A DNA stretch of 64,000 bases from DATLWN01 sp964492895 (GCA_964492895.1 CAZBLR010000001.1:110025-174024), one strand, 5' to 3'. Shown: positions 20,604 to 29,874, numbered from the stretch's first letter. Numbers and translations are program-made. The notes: a model not told the origin generated them from the letters alone.

Positions 20604-22535
20604 CTAACTCGCCGGCACGGCCTTGCCGCCCTGCACCGTGAACAGATCGAGGCTCTTGTGGCCGATGCCGTCCGGACCGAAGCGCACGTGGCCGGTCAGG
20701 CCCGGGAAGCCTTCCGGGCTCTGCAGCCCCATCACCGCGGCATGCCCCTTCAGGCCCAGGCGGCTGCTGACCACGGCGGCGATGCGCAGCGTGTCATAGG
20801 CGATGCCGACCAGCGGCACCGGCCTGTCGGTACCCCAGGCCTCGCGGTAGGCGGACTTCGCATCCTGCATGGCCGGCGTATCGCCGTCCGGGAACTGGAT
20901 GTCGACGAAGCGCGAATCGGAAAGGTAGCGGCCGCGGTCGTCCAGCAGATGGCCATCGCCCCAGCGGCTGCTGCCGTACAGGGGTACGTCGTTGACGTCG
21001 ACATAGGCCAGCTGGCCGGCCAGCAGGGCGACATGCTTGCCGTCCATGGCCAGGTAGATGCCGTCGAACTTCACCGGCATGCGGATCTCCAGATCCTGCT
21101 CGGGCGTGAACAGGTCCATGTCCTCGTCGAGCTCGGCCAGCAGCTCCTCGTCGTCGGTGTCCTCGCGCATCTGGAACAGCAGGCGGCGGTAATCCACGCC
21201 GTCGGCCGGCAGCGTCACCCGATCCGCGATCGTGCCGCCCTGGGCCTCGAAGGTGCTGGCGAAGCTGTCGGCCTCGGAGATGTCGTCCGGGCTGTCGCCC
21301 TGGATGATGACCATGCGCGACGCCCCCTGGCCGAATGCGTACTCGGCCAGGAACTGGGCCTGCATGCGCAGGGCGAGGCTGTTGATGTACAGGCCCCTGC
21401 CCACCAGGCTGACATGCTCGGGCAGGCTGCTCAGGGACAGCACCGGCACGGCCCCGGTGAGCTCCGGCAGCAGGGCCGCGGTGTTCTTGGTCAGCAGCGG
21501 CCCGATGATGATGTCCGCACCGTCGGAAATCAGCCGCCGATAGGCCAGGACGCAGGACTGCGGATCGGACGCCGTGTCCTCGATGCGCAGCGTCACGTTC
21601 TGCCGGTATTCGAGCGAGGCATAGGCCAGGCGGATGCCGCGCAGCGCGTCCTCCCCATACTGGGCGTACGGCCCGGTCAACGGCAGCAGGATGCCGATCA
21701 CCGCCGGACGGGTCTGCCCGGAGGCCCAGCCCTGCACCTCGGTATAGGCGGCCGAACCCGGTGCATCCTGCGCCAGCAGCTTCGCGATGGCTGCGACCTC
21801 ATCCATCTTGCCGGCCATCAGGCGGATGCGGGCCGCCGCCATGTAGAAGGGCTCCGCATTGCTGGCGTCGATCAGCTTTTCGGTACGCAGTTGCTGGATG
21901 GTATCCATGGAGGCACGGTCGGCGGCATCGCGCAGCCAGTCGTCGCGGCGGGACGCATCGGCGTAGGCGGCGGCGAAGAACCAGCGGACGCTATCCGCCT
22001 CGAGGGCGCGATGTGCCAGTGGCGCCCCCATGGCCAGCGATTCGTCCAGCAGCTCGCGGGTCAGGCGCGGGCTGCGCAGGACCTGGTCCAACTCGTCCAG
22101 GGCACCGGCTACATCGCCCGTCTGGCGCAGCCGCCACCCGGCCAGCCACTCATGCGTGTAGGGCACCAGCGCCCCCTTCGGGAACTGCGAGATCACCTGG
22201 GCCGCGGCCGTATCGGCATCGGGCATGTCGTTCTCGAGCATCAGTTCGACCCGGCGGAAGGCCGCCTCCTCGGCGAGCGGCGCCGGCGACGTGGCCGCCA
22301 TCTGCCCCAGGGTCTGCAAGGCGGCGGTGACATCGCCCTCGATGCGGGCCTGACGCATCACGGCCTGGATCTCGGCCGAGCTTTGCGGTGCCGGCGCCAG
22401 TTGCTGCACGCTCGGCTTCGGCCCGATCGCCACCGGTTTCTTCGGCCCGCAGGCCGTCAGCAACAGGGAACAGGCGGCGGCTGCCAGCAGCAGCGTTGCA
22501 CTGATCCGGGCGCCGGGATAACGTGCTTGGAACAT
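20604..22535 (-). CDS. lpoA: Penicillin-binding protein activator LpoA
   Basis: A 643-residue outer-membrane lipoprotein: signal peptide with lipobox LLLTACG near residue 25, an N-terminal TPR-like helical region (about 40-270) and a C-terminal periplasmic-binding-protein-like domain (VIGILLPLTGPYAQYGEDALRGI onwards). In E. coli LpoA activates PBP1A during peptidoglycan synthesis. Its ATG (22535-22533) shares bases with the divergent rsmI ATG (22534-22536), the same lpoA/rsmI head-to-head arrangement found in enterics. Confidence 0.88.
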   Translation of the reverse strand: MFQARYPGARISATLLLAAAACSLLLTACGPKKPVAIGPKPSVQQLAPAPQSSAEIQAVMRQARIEGDVTAALQTLGQMAATSPAPLAEEAAFRRVELMLENDMPDADTAAAQVISQFPKGALVPYTHEWLAGWRLRQTGDVAGALDELDQVLRSPRLTRELLDESLAMGAPLAHRALEADSVRWFFAAAYADASRRDDWLRDAADRASMDTIQQLRTEKLIDASNAEPFYMAAARIRLMAGKMDEVAAIAKLLAQDAPGSAAYTEVQGWASGQTRPAVIGILLPLTGPYAQYGEDALRGIRLAYASLEYRQNVTLRIEDTASDPQSCVLAYRRLISDGADIIIGPLLTKNTAALLPELTGAVPVLSLSSLPEHVSLVGRGLYINSLALRMQAQFLAEYAFGQGASRMVIIQGDSPDDISEADSFASTFEAQGGTIADRVTLPADGVDYRRLLFQMREDTDDEELLAELDEDMDLFTPEQDLEIRMPVKFDGIYLAMDGKHVALLAGQLAYVDVNDVPLYGSSRWGDGHLLDDRGRYLSDSRFVDIQFPDGDTPAMQDAKSAYREAWGTDRPVPLVGIAYDTLRIAAVVSSRLGLKGHAAVMGLQSPEGFPGLTGHVRFGPDGIGHKSLDLFTVQGGKAVPAS

Positions 22536-23394
22536 GGACCCGCAGCCTAATCGCAACACCGGCACCGGCCAACTGTTCGTCGTCGCCACCCCCATCGGCA
22601 ACCTCGGCGACATCAGCTTCCGGGCCGTGGAGGTGCTGAAGGCGGTCGATGCCATCGCCGCCGAGGACACGCGCACCAGCGCCCGCCTGCTCGCCCATTA
22701 CGGCATCGACACCCCGATGTTCGCCTGCCACGAGCACAACGAGGCGGAACTGGCCGCCCAGTTGCTCGCCCGCCTGCAGCAGGGCCAGGACATCGCCCTG
22801 ATCTCCGATGCCGGCACCCCGCTGATCAGCGATCCCGGCTTCAAACTCGTACGTGGACTGCGCCGCGCCGGCATCCGCGTCACCCCGGTGCCCGGACCGT
22901 GCAGCCCCGTCGTCGCCCTTTCCGCCTCCGGCCTGCCCACCGACCGCTTCACCTTCCTGGGCTTTCCGGCCCGCACCGGGTCCAAACGGGAGGCGCTGCT
23001 GCGCCAGCTTGCCGCCGCGGATCACACCCATATCCTGCTCGAGTCGCCGCACCGGCTGCTGGACACCCTGCGCGAGCTGCAGCAGGCGCTGCACCCGGAT
23101 CACGAGATCTGCGTGGCGCGCGAGCTGACCAAGATGTTCGAGGAGTTCGTCTCCGGCACGGTGGCCGAGCTCGTCGCCCGCTTCGAGGCCGAGCCGCCGC
23201 GCGGGGAGATCGTGCTGATGGTCGGCCCGGCGCCGGAGGCCGCCGTCGTCATCGACGACGGGGCCATCCTGGCCCGCCTGGGTGCCGCCGACATGCAGGC
23301 CCTGCCGCCGAGTGCCCGTGCCAAATCGGTGGCGAAAGAGCTGGGCGTGTCCAAAGCCAGGGTGTACCGGCTGCTGACCGACCATCCGGCATGA
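22534..23394 (+). CDS. rsmI: 16S rRNA 2'-O-methyltransferase RsmI
   Basis: A 286-residue SAM-dependent enzyme modifying C1402 of 16S rRNA. Family motifs are FVVATPIGNLGDIS at the N-terminus, AEDTRTSARLLAHYGI, ISDAGTPLISDPGF and VPGPCSPVVALS. It starts divergently from lpoA and ends with a 4-nt overlap (ATGA) into yraN, beginning a four- to six-gene plus-strand operon. Confidence 0.94.
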   Translation: MDPQPNRNTGTGQLFVVATPIGNLGDISFRAVEVLKAVDAIAAEDTRTSARLLAHYGIDTPMFACHEHNEAELAAQLLARLQQGQDIALISDAGTPLISDPGFKLVRGLRRAGIRVTPVPGPCSPVVALSASGLPTDRFTFLGFPARTGSKREALLRQLAAADHTHILLESPHRLLDTLRELQQALHPDHEICVARELTKMFEEFVSGTVAELVARFEAEPPRGEIVLMVGPAPEAAVVIDDGAILARLGAADMQALPPSARAKSVAKELGVSKARVYRLLTDHPA

Positions 23395-23753
23395 GCACCG
23401 CTCGCGGCCGGCGCGGGGAGGAACGGGCGGCGCGCTACCTGGCCCGGCGCGGCTACGCCATCCTGGCCCGCAACGTGCGGATCGCCAGCGGCGAGCTGGA
23501 CATCGTGGCCCGCAAGGACCAGCTGCTCGCCTTCGTGGAGGTCAAGACCCACCGTTCGCGCGAAAGCGGACTGCTGGCCGTGACCCCCGACAAATGCAGG
23601 CGGTTGCAGGCGGCGGCCGCGGCCTGGCTGGCCGGTCACCCGGACCTGGCGGGATTGCAATGCCGGTTTGATTTGATCATTCTCTCCCAAGCGTTCGGCC
23701 TGGGGGGCTGGTCCTTCACCCGCATCGAGCACTTGCCGGACATTTTCAGGTAG
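23391..23753 (+). CDS. yraN: YraN family endonuclease-like protein (UPF0102)
   Basis: A 120-residue protein with the restriction-endonuclease-like fold of UPF0102: GEERAARYLARRGY at the N-terminus, GELDIVARKD and FVEVKTHRS for the nuclease-type motifs. It overlaps rsmI by 4 nt and is followed by the SIS isomerase gene, as in the E. coli yraL-yraN-diaA order. Function of the family is not settled. Confidence 0.88.
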   Translation: MSTARGRRGEERAARYLARRGYAILARNVRIASGELDIVARKDQLLAFVEVKTHRSRESGLLAVTPDKCRRLQAAAAAWLAGHPDLAGLQCRFDLIILSQAFGLGGWSFTRIEHLPDIFR

Positions 23754-23761
23754 AGGATTGC

Positions 23762-24346
23762 ATGCACGACACGATCATTCAGGCCATGGACGAAGGCATT
23801 CGCCTCAGGCAGCAGTGCCGGGAGGTCCTGGCCGAGCCGCTGATGCAGGCGGCACAACACATGAGCGAGGCGCTGAAGCGCGGCGGCAAGATCCTCGCCT
23901 GCGGCAACGGCGGCTCGGCGGCCGATGCCCAGCATTTCGCCGGCGAGCTGGTCAACCGCTTCGAGCGCGACCGACCGGGCCTGGCCGCCGTGGCCCTGAC
24001 CCACGACGCCTCGGTGATCACCAGCATCGCCAACGATTATGCCTTCGAGGACATCTTCTCCCGCCAGGTGCAGGCGCTGGGACGGCCCGGCGACGTGCTG
24101 CTGGCGATCTCGACCAGCGGCAACTCGCGCAACGTGGTGGCGGCGGCCGAGATGGCGGCGGCGCTGGGCATGGGCATCGTCGGCCTGACCGGACGTGACG
24201 GCGGCGAGCTCGGACGCATGGCCAAGATCGGCGTGCACCTGAACATCCCCCACGCGTCGACGCCGCGCATCCAGGAGATGCATATCACCTGCCTGCACCT
24301 GATCTGCACCCTGATCGACGACACCCTGTATGGAGACAAGCCATGA
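23762..24346 (+). CDS. SIS-domain protein, DiaA / sedoheptulose-7-phosphate isomerase (GmhA) family
   Basis: A 194-residue SIS-fold protein: ACGNGGSAADAQHFAGELVNRF and ISTSGNSRNVVAAAEMA are the sugar-phosphate binding loops. Position after yraN argues for DiaA, the DnaA-initiator-associating protein. The nearby rfaE2-type heptose adenylyltransferase (26006) argues for GmhA, first enzyme of ADP-heptose synthesis. Residues of both families overlap, so I leave the choice open. The stop overlaps the next start by 4 nt. Confidence 0.85.
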   Translation: MHDTIIQAMDEGIRLRQQCREVLAEPLMQAAQHMSEALKRGGKILACGNGGSAADAQHFAGELVNRFERDRPGLAAVALTHDASVITSIANDYAFEDIFSRQVQALGRPGDVLLAISTSGNSRNVVAAAEMAAALGMGIVGLTGRDGGELGRMAKIGVHLNIPHASTPRIQEMHITCLHLICTLIDDTLYGDKP

Positions 24347-25296
24347 GCATCACCCCCCTTTCCCTCGACAACCTGAGCACCGTGCCGCTGGCGAAGCGCA
24401 AGTCCGACAGCGACGAACGGGATTTCGGGGCGCCGTACCATCAGGGGGCCCGCTTCAGCGATTTCCTGTGCTCGCTGCCGAACCTCGGCGCCGTGCGCGA
24501 CCTGTTCAGCCTGCGGGACGCCATCGTGTCGGCCAAGCGCCAGGACCGGCCCGTCATCGTCGGCTGCGGCGGGCATGTCGTCGATGCCGGCCTGACACCG
24601 CTGCTGAACCGCCTGATCGAACTGCGCATCATCAGCGGCCTGGCCCTGACGGGTGCGGCGCTGCTGCAGGACGTCGAGATCGCGCTGAGCGGCCATACGG
24701 TGTGCCTGCGGCCGAAGGACTCGGACGACGGCGTGCTGCGCATCAGCAAGGAAACCGGCAGCCTGATCAACGAGGCCATCGGCTTCGGTGCCGGCGAGGG
24801 CTGGGGCATCGGCCGCAGCGTCGGCAGCAAGCTGCTGGATGCCGAGGAGGCCCAGCACCTGGACCATTCGCTGCTGGCCACCGCCGCCCGCCACGATGTC
24901 CCGGTCACCGTACACCCGTCCATCGGCGCCGATGCCTTCAACCTGCACCCGACGGCGCACGGGGAGTCGCTGGGGGCCGCCGGCATGACGGACTTCCGGC
25001 TGCTGGCATCGATGCTGGCCGAGGCCAGCGGCGGCGTGATCATCAACATCGCCTCCGACATCATCCTGCCCCACGTGTTGCAGCACGCCGTCGATGCCGC
25101 GCGCAACCTCGGCCACACGATCGACAAACTGAGCGTCGCCGTCATCGACCAGAACGGCAGTGCCCACGCCGCTCACCTGGCCGATCGCCTGTCGCATCCC
25201 GGCGGTCATGGCTACCGCTTCACCGGGCCGGACGAGATCATCGTGCCGATGCTGTTCGCCTCGGTACTGGAACTCCTGGAAGGCGACATTGCTTGA
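24343..25296 (+). CDS. Unusual protein reminiscent of deoxyhypusine-synthase-like family
   Basis: A 317-residue protein translationally coupled to the SIS gene. Stretches such as VIVGCGGHVVDAGLTPLLNRLIE, the ALTGAALLQDVEIAL block and RNLGHTIDKLSVAVID resemble a bacterial group related to deoxyhypusine synthase that I recall next to heptose-type sugar genes. The catalytic lysine region of true deoxyhypusine synthase is not recognisable, and bacteria lack its eIF5A substrate. A glycine-rich NAD-binding Rossmann-like function is plausible. Family assignment is weak. Confidence 0.5.
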   Translation: MSITPLSLDNLSTVPLAKRKSDSDERDFGAPYHQGARFSDFLCSLPNLGAVRDLFSLRDAIVSAKRQDRPVIVGCGGHVVDAGLTPLLNRLIELRIISGLALTGAALLQDVEIALSGHTVCLRPKDSDDGVLRISKETGSLINEAIGFGAGEGWGIGRSVGSKLLDAEEAQHLDHSLLATAARHDVPVTVHPSIGADAFNLHPTAHGESLGAAGMTDFRLLASMLAEASGGVIINIASDIILPHVLQHAVDAARNLGHTIDKLSVAVIDQNGSAHAAHLADRLSHPGGHGYRFTGPDEIIVPMLFASVLELLEGDIA

Positions 25297-25426
25297 CCGC
25301 CCCCCTCCAGGGCCAGAGCATGAGGACTGGAACAAGCGGAAAGAGAAATCGAACATCCCGATCTTTATCGCCCTTGCCGTGATCTGCCTGCTGATGGCCT
25401 ACTTACTCAGTCGCACATGGAGGTGA
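25289..25426 (+). CDS. Small single-span membrane protein, 45 aa (TTG start)
   Basis: From TTG 25289 the frame gives a hydrophilic, charged N-terminus (DRPPPGPEHEDWNKRKEK) and one transmembrane helix (IPIFIALAVICLLMAYLLS), ending RTWR. GGAAGG lies 5 nt before the TTG, and the start overlaps the end of the preceding gene by 8 nt, typical of operonic coupling. There is no ATG start in the frame after the overlap. It precedes the BON lipoprotein. No family recognised. Confidence 0.45.
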   Translation: MLDRPPPGPEHEDWNKRKEKSNIPIFIALAVICLLMAYLLSRTWR

Positions 25427-25428
25427 GC

Positions 25429-25995
25429 ATGCGGTTCCGACTCTTCGCCCTGATGGTTGCGATCCTGGCCCTGAACGGCTGCGTGGCCACCGCCCTGGTC
25501 GGCGGCGGTGCGGCCGCGGCCAGTGCCGCCGGAGACGAGAGACCGGTCGGCGAGCATCTCGACGACGTCGATCTGGCCGCGCGCATCGAGGCCCGCCTGA
25601 TCGCCGAGCGGGACATGCCCTCGCGCTGGATCAACGTCGAGGTCATCGACGGTGTGGCCACCCTGACCGGCTACCTGCCGACCCAGAACCAGATCGACCG
25701 TGCCGTCGCCATCTGCCGCAGCTTCGCCGGCGTCACGTCGGTGGACTCGCAGATCATGATCGGCAGGCCCAAGACCTCCAACCTGTTCTCCGACACCTGG
25801 ATCACGGCCCAGGTCAAGGCCACGCTGATCGAGGACCCGATCGTGTCCGGGCTCAGCATCCACGTCGAAACCGTCGACGGCCGGGTGTATCTGCAGGGCA
25901 TCGTCAAGCAGCCCAAGCAACGGCAGCGGGCCGTCATGCTGACCCGCGCCGTGGACGGCGTCACGGACGTGGTCGACCTGATGCGTTCCGAATAA
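25429..25995 (+). CDS. BON-domain outer-membrane lipoprotein (DolP/YraP-like)
   Basis: A 188-residue lipoprotein: signal peptide with lipobox LALNGC, then two BON domains (about residues 45-110 and 120-185; INVEVIDGVATLTGYLP and IHVETVDGRVYLQGIV). GGAGGTGAG directly precedes ATG 25429. Place in the rsmI-yraN-diaA-like operon matches E. coli dolP (yraP), a septal outer-membrane integrity lipoprotein. Confidence 0.85.
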   Translation: MRFRLFALMVAILALNGCVATALVGGGAAAASAAGDERPVGEHLDDVDLAARIEARLIAERDMPSRWINVEVIDGVATLTGYLPTQNQIDRAVAICRSFAGVTSVDSQIMIGRPKTSNLFSDTWITAQVKATLIEDPIVSGLSIHVETVDGRVYLQGIVKQPKQRQRAVMLTRAVDGVTDVVDLMRSE

Positions 25996-26005
25996 CGGCG
26001 CCGGC

Positions 26006-26467
26006 ATGGAAACCTGGGCCCGCGCCCGCGCCCGCATCGACGACTGGAAGACTTCGGGGCTGCGCATCGTGTTCACCAACGGCTGTTTCGACCTGCTGCA
26101 CCCCGGCCATGTCGCCTACCTGTCCGAGGCACGCACGCTCGGAGACCGCCTGGTCATCGGCCTCAACGACGATGACTCGATCCGTCGCCTCAAGGGCGCG
26201 GCGCGGCCGGTCAATCCGCTGGCCGACCGGGCCGTGATGCTGGAGGCGCTGAAGGCGGTCGACATGGTCGTGCCCTTCAGCGAGGACACCCCGCTGGCGC
26301 TGATCCGCGCGCTGCGGCCGGACATCCTGGTCAAGGGCGGCGACTACCGCCCGGAGGACATCGTCGGCGCCACCGAGGTGCGCGGCTGGGGCGGCGAGGT
26401 CGTCGTCATCCCGTTCCTGGAAGGCTATTCCAGCACCACCCTGCTCGACCGCATCCGCCGCCCGTAA
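26006..26467 (+). CDS. rfaE2: D-glycero-beta-D-manno-heptose 1-phosphate adenylyltransferase (separate RfaE domain II)
   Basis: A 153-residue nucleotidyltransferase: TNGCFDLLHPGHVAYLSEA with the HxGH motif, and the C-terminal EGYSSTTLLDRIRR. It matches the C-terminal half of HldE, so the kinase domain must be encoded elsewhere. Product ADP-heptose feeds the LPS inner core. Its stop overlaps the pdxB start in TAATG. Confidence 0.87.
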   Translation: METWARARARIDDWKTSGLRIVFTNGCFDLLHPGHVAYLSEARTLGDRLVIGLNDDDSIRRLKGAARPVNPLADRAVMLEALKAVDMVVPFSEDTPLALIRALRPDILVKGGDYRPEDIVGATEVRGWGGEVVVIPFLEGYSSTTLLDRIRRP

Positions 26468-27639
26468 TGGCGCTGCCCCGCCTGCGCATCGTCGCCGATG
26501 CCCACGTCTGGGGGGTCGAGAATGCCTTCCGCCACTTCGACGGCTTCACCACCGAGCTGACCGTCGCCGAACACCATGCCATCACCCGCGAGCGGCTGCA
26601 GCAGGCCGATATCCTCGTCGTGCGCTCCTCGACCCGCGTCGATGCCGGCCTGCTCGCCGGCACGCCGGTGCGCTTCGTCGGCACCGCCACCGTCGGGGAC
26701 GACCACGTCGACCAGGGCTGGCTGTCCCGCCAGGGCATCGCCTTCGCCTCGGCCGCCGGCAGCTCGACCGGTTCGGTGGTGGAATACTGGATTGCGGCCC
26801 TGCTGGCATTGCATGCACGCGGTCTGGTCGACCTCCCGAACACGCGCCTCGGCGTCATCGGCGTCGGCCGCATCGGCGGCCGCATCGCCGACGTGGCCGA
26901 GGCACTGGGCATCACCGTACTGCGCAACGACCCGCCGCGCGCGCGCCAGGGGCACGCGGGCTTCTCGGCGCTGGAGACGCTGCTGGCCGAATGCGACCTG
27001 CTGACCCTGCACACGCCGCTGACCACCACGCCGCCCGATCCCACCCGCCACCTGCTCGATGCCCGGGCCCTGGGCGCCTTCCGCGGCCGCGGCATCATCA
27101 ACACCGCCCGCGGCGGCGTCATCGCGGGCGAGGCCCTGGGCGACTGGCTCGACGCCGATGCCGCGCGCTTCGCCGTGCTCGACTGCTGGGAAGGCGAACC
27201 GGCCATCTCGCGGCGGCTGCTGGCCCACCCCGGCATGGCCATCGCCACCCCGCATATCGCCGGCCACTCGCTGGACGGCAAGGCCGCCAACACCCGTTAC
27301 GTCTACGAGGCCCTGTGCACCTTCCTGGGTTGTGCGCCTTCCTGGGACATGGCCGCCGAATTGCCCGAGCCGGAACCGGCCCGCCACGATGTCCACTGCT
27401 CCGGCGATGCCTGGCAGGACCTGCACCAGGCCGTATCGGCGCTGTATCCGATCGAACGGGATCATGCGGCGCTGAAAGCCGCACTGGCCTGCGACGATGC
27501 AGGCCTTGCCGCGGCCTTCCGGGAGCAGCGCCGGCACTATGCGGTGCGGCGGGCCTGGGAGGTCCAGGCCATCGGCTTCTCCGGCGCGGAGGCCGGGCTG
27601 GCTGCGCTGGCGCGTGCCATCGGCCTGCACACGCTCTAG
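26467..27639 (+). CDS. pdxB: Erythronate-4-phosphate dehydrogenase
   Basis: A 390-residue D-isomer-specific 2-hydroxyacid dehydrogenase in pyridoxal-5'-phosphate synthesis. It starts LRIVADAHVWGVENAF, has the NAD-binding LGVIGVGRIGGRIA, the substrate arginine in NTARGGVI, and the histidine in TPHIAGHSLDGK. The C-terminal extension past residue 300, which distinguishes PdxB from other hydroxyacid dehydrogenases, is present. Confidence 0.9.
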   Translation: MALPRLRIVADAHVWGVENAFRHFDGFTTELTVAEHHAITRERLQQADILVVRSSTRVDAGLLAGTPVRFVGTATVGDDHVDQGWLSRQGIAFASAAGSSTGSVVEYWIAALLALHARGLVDLPNTRLGVIGVGRIGGRIADVAEALGITVLRNDPPRARQGHAGFSALETLLAECDLLTLHTPLTTTPPDPTRHLLDARALGAFRGRGIINTARGGVIAGEALGDWLDADAARFAVLDCWEGEPAISRRLLAHPGMAIATPHIAGHSLDGKAANTRYVYEALCTFLGCAPSWDMAAELPEPEPARHDVHCSGDAWQDLHQAVSALYPIERDHAALKAALACDDAGLAAAFREQRRHYAVRRAWEVQAIGFSGAEAGLAALARAIGLHTL

Positions 27640-27648
27640 ATTGCTCGC

Positions 27649-28248
27649 ATGAAGACGCCGGCGACACCGAATCCCGAACACCTGGTGTGGATGGACCTGG
27701 AGATGACCGGCCTGGACCCGGACGCCGACACCATCCTCGAGATGGCCATCCTGATCACCGATGCCGATCTGAACATCGTGGCCGAGGGGCCGTCGATCGC
27801 CATCCATCACGACGATGCGGTCCTAGAGTCGATGAACGACTGGTGCAAGGAGCACCACGGCGCCTCGGGCCTGACCGCACGCGTGCGCCAGTCCACCATC
27901 GACATGGCCGACGCCGAGGCCATGGCCCTGGACTTCGTGCGCCGGCATGTGCCCGAGCGCAGCTCTCCGCTGTGCGGCAACTCGATCCATCAGGACCGGC
28001 GTTTCCTGGTGCGGCACATGCCGCGCCTGGAGGCCTACATGCACTACCGCAACATCGATGTCAGCACCGTCAAGGAACTGGTCCGGCGCTGGTATGCCGG
28101 CATCAACCCGCCGGCCAAGCGCTCCGCGCACCTGGCCCTGGACGACATCCGCGAGTCCATCGCCGAGCTCGCCTACTACCGGCGAACCGTGTTCGTGTCC
28201 TCATTGCCCGGGGAAACACGGGAGCCACCGCTTGCCGGGCAAGTGTGA
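27649..28248 (+). CDS. orn: Oligoribonuclease
   Basis: A 199-residue 3'-5' exonuclease of the DEDDh family that degrades di- and oligoribonucleotides, including pGpG from c-di-GMP. Catalytic acids are in LVWMDLEMTGLD, CGNSIHQDRRFL and RSAHLALDDIRESI. The C-terminal ~20 residues are longer than the E. coli enzyme. It lies 9 nt after pdxB. Confidence 0.92.
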   Translation: MKTPATPNPEHLVWMDLEMTGLDPDADTILEMAILITDADLNIVAEGPSIAIHHDDAVLESMNDWCKEHHGASGLTARVRQSTIDMADAEAMALDFVRRHVPERSSPLCGNSIHQDRRFLVRHMPRLEAYMHYRNIDVSTVKELVRRWYAGINPPAKRSAHLALDDIRESIAELAYYRRTVFVSSLPGETREPPLAGQV

Positions 28249-28318
28249 TTCACCTCATATTGCGGGAATCCGCCCGTCCTGATAGTCCTTGTTCGAATTT
28301 TCACGCGAGGTACGCGAC

Positions 28319-29800
28319 ATGAAACGAATCCTGCTCACGGCCCTGGCCGGCTTCATCCTTGCCGGCATGGCATCCCTGGCCAACGCCACGACGCTGGAGG
28401 ATGCCCAGACCCTGATCAGCGACGCCCAGCAGCTCAGGGCCGCCGAGTTCTCACCCGGCCATTACGCCAAGGCGCGCAGCGCCCTGGACAAGGCCAAGGC
28501 CCTTTCCGCCTCCCAGGGCGATCCGGCCGAGGTCGCCACCGACCTGGACACGGCGGCCGCCGAGGCCAAGAAGGCATCCGAAACCGCCCAGCTGGTCACC
28601 ACGCGCTTCTCCAACCTGGTGGAAGCACGCGACCGCATGGAGCTGGCCGGCACCCAGAACATGCGCCAGGACCTGCTGCAGCGGGCTGAAGATGACTTCT
28701 CCCACGTGGTCGCCGCCGTCGAGGACGGCGACATGAAGAAGGCCGACCGCGATGCCAAGATCGCCATGAACACCGTGCACGCGGCCCAGGTCGTGGCGGC
28801 GCGCAACCAGTTCGCCAAGCCGATCGCCAAGGCCATCGCCGGCGCCCGCCGGGTGGATGCCCGCAAATTCTCTCCGAAGGCGCTGGACAACGCCATCCAG
28901 TCCGAGAAGCAGCTCGATGCCCTGATTCACAACGATCCGAATGCCCAGACCCAGGCCTATGCCATCTCCCAGCACGGCCAGGAGGAGGCCGTGCGCTCGA
29001 TGCGCATCTCCGAGCTCGGCAAGAAATTCGAGAGCAAACCGGCCGACCTGGAGACCTGGATGGACACCGAGGACGCGCGCATGCGCATGCTGGGCGATGC
29101 CCTCGGCATCCAGCTGTCGCGCTCGCAGACGCCGGAACAGCAGGTGGCCCTGCTCAAGCAGGCGGTTCAGGACATGAAGAACAACTACGAGGGCCGCATC
29201 GCCGATGCGGATGCACAGCTGAAGGACCTGAGCCAGAAGCTGGCCCAATCCCAGGGCGAGTTGACCGACCTGGCCCAGGTCCGCCGCAAGCTCGAGCTCA
29301 AGCGCGAGGCCGAGGCCAAGATCAAGCGCCTGACCAAGCTGTTCGACCCGACCAAGGTGGAGATCCTGCTGACGCCGGATGCGGATGTGATCCTGCGCCT
29401 GAACGGCCTGAACTTCCGCAGCGGCAGCGCCGCCATTCCGCCGAATTCATATCCGATCCTGGACAACGTGCTGAAATCGATCGACCTGTTCCCGGACCGG
29501 GCCGTGCGCGTCGAGGGCCATACCGACTCCATCGGCGCCAACGACTACAACAAGGCCCTGTCCGCGCGCCGGGCCGAGGCCGTCGAGCAATACCTGATCG
29601 GACGCATGGAGAACGCCAACACCCACAAGTTCACCGCCATCGGCTACGGCAAGGACAAGCCGATCGCCGTCAACGATACGCCGGAAGGACGTGCGAAAAA
29701 CCGGCGCATCGACATCGTACTGATCGCCCCGCCGGCGGCCCCGTCGGCAGACTCCGCCGCTGCCCCGGCAGCCGATGCCGCAACGGCTGGAGCCCAGTAG
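28319..29800 (+). CDS. OmpA-family protein with N-terminal helical repeat (DUF4398-like)
   Basis: A 493-residue envelope protein: cleavable signal peptide ending ANA, a long alpha-helical region with DUF4398-like helices (about 25-330), and a C-terminal OmpA peptidoglycan-binding domain (FRSGSAAIPPNS, VRVEGHTDSIGANDYNKALSARRAEAVEQYL). A low-complexity Ala/Pro tail follows. Likely periplasmic, tethering envelope to peptidoglycan. GAGG precedes ATG 28319; an upstream ATG at 28289 would disrupt the signal peptide. Confidence 0.85.
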   Translation: MKRILLTALAGFILAGMASLANATTLEDAQTLISDAQQLRAAEFSPGHYAKARSALDKAKALSASQGDPAEVATDLDTAAAEAKKASETAQLVTTRFSNLVEARDRMELAGTQNMRQDLLQRAEDDFSHVVAAVEDGDMKKADRDAKIAMNTVHAAQVVAARNQFAKPIAKAIAGARRVDARKFSPKALDNAIQSEKQLDALIHNDPNAQTQAYAISQHGQEEAVRSMRISELGKKFESKPADLETWMDTEDARMRMLGDALGIQLSRSQTPEQQVALLKQAVQDMKNNYEGRIADADAQLKDLSQKLAQSQGELTDLAQVRRKLELKREAEAKIKRLTKLFDPTKVEILLTPDADVILRLNGLNFRSGSAAIPPNSYPILDNVLKSIDLFPDRAVRVEGHTDSIGANDYNKALSARRAEAVEQYLIGRMENANTHKFTAIGYGKDKPIAVNDTPEGRAKNRRIDIVLIAPPAAPSADSAAAPAADAATAGAQ

Positions 29801-29874
29801 GCGCCGCCTGGACAGCACCGACGGCCTGTGCTTGACTGGGAATAGATGCACGTACACATGGAAAGGGGAGTGCC

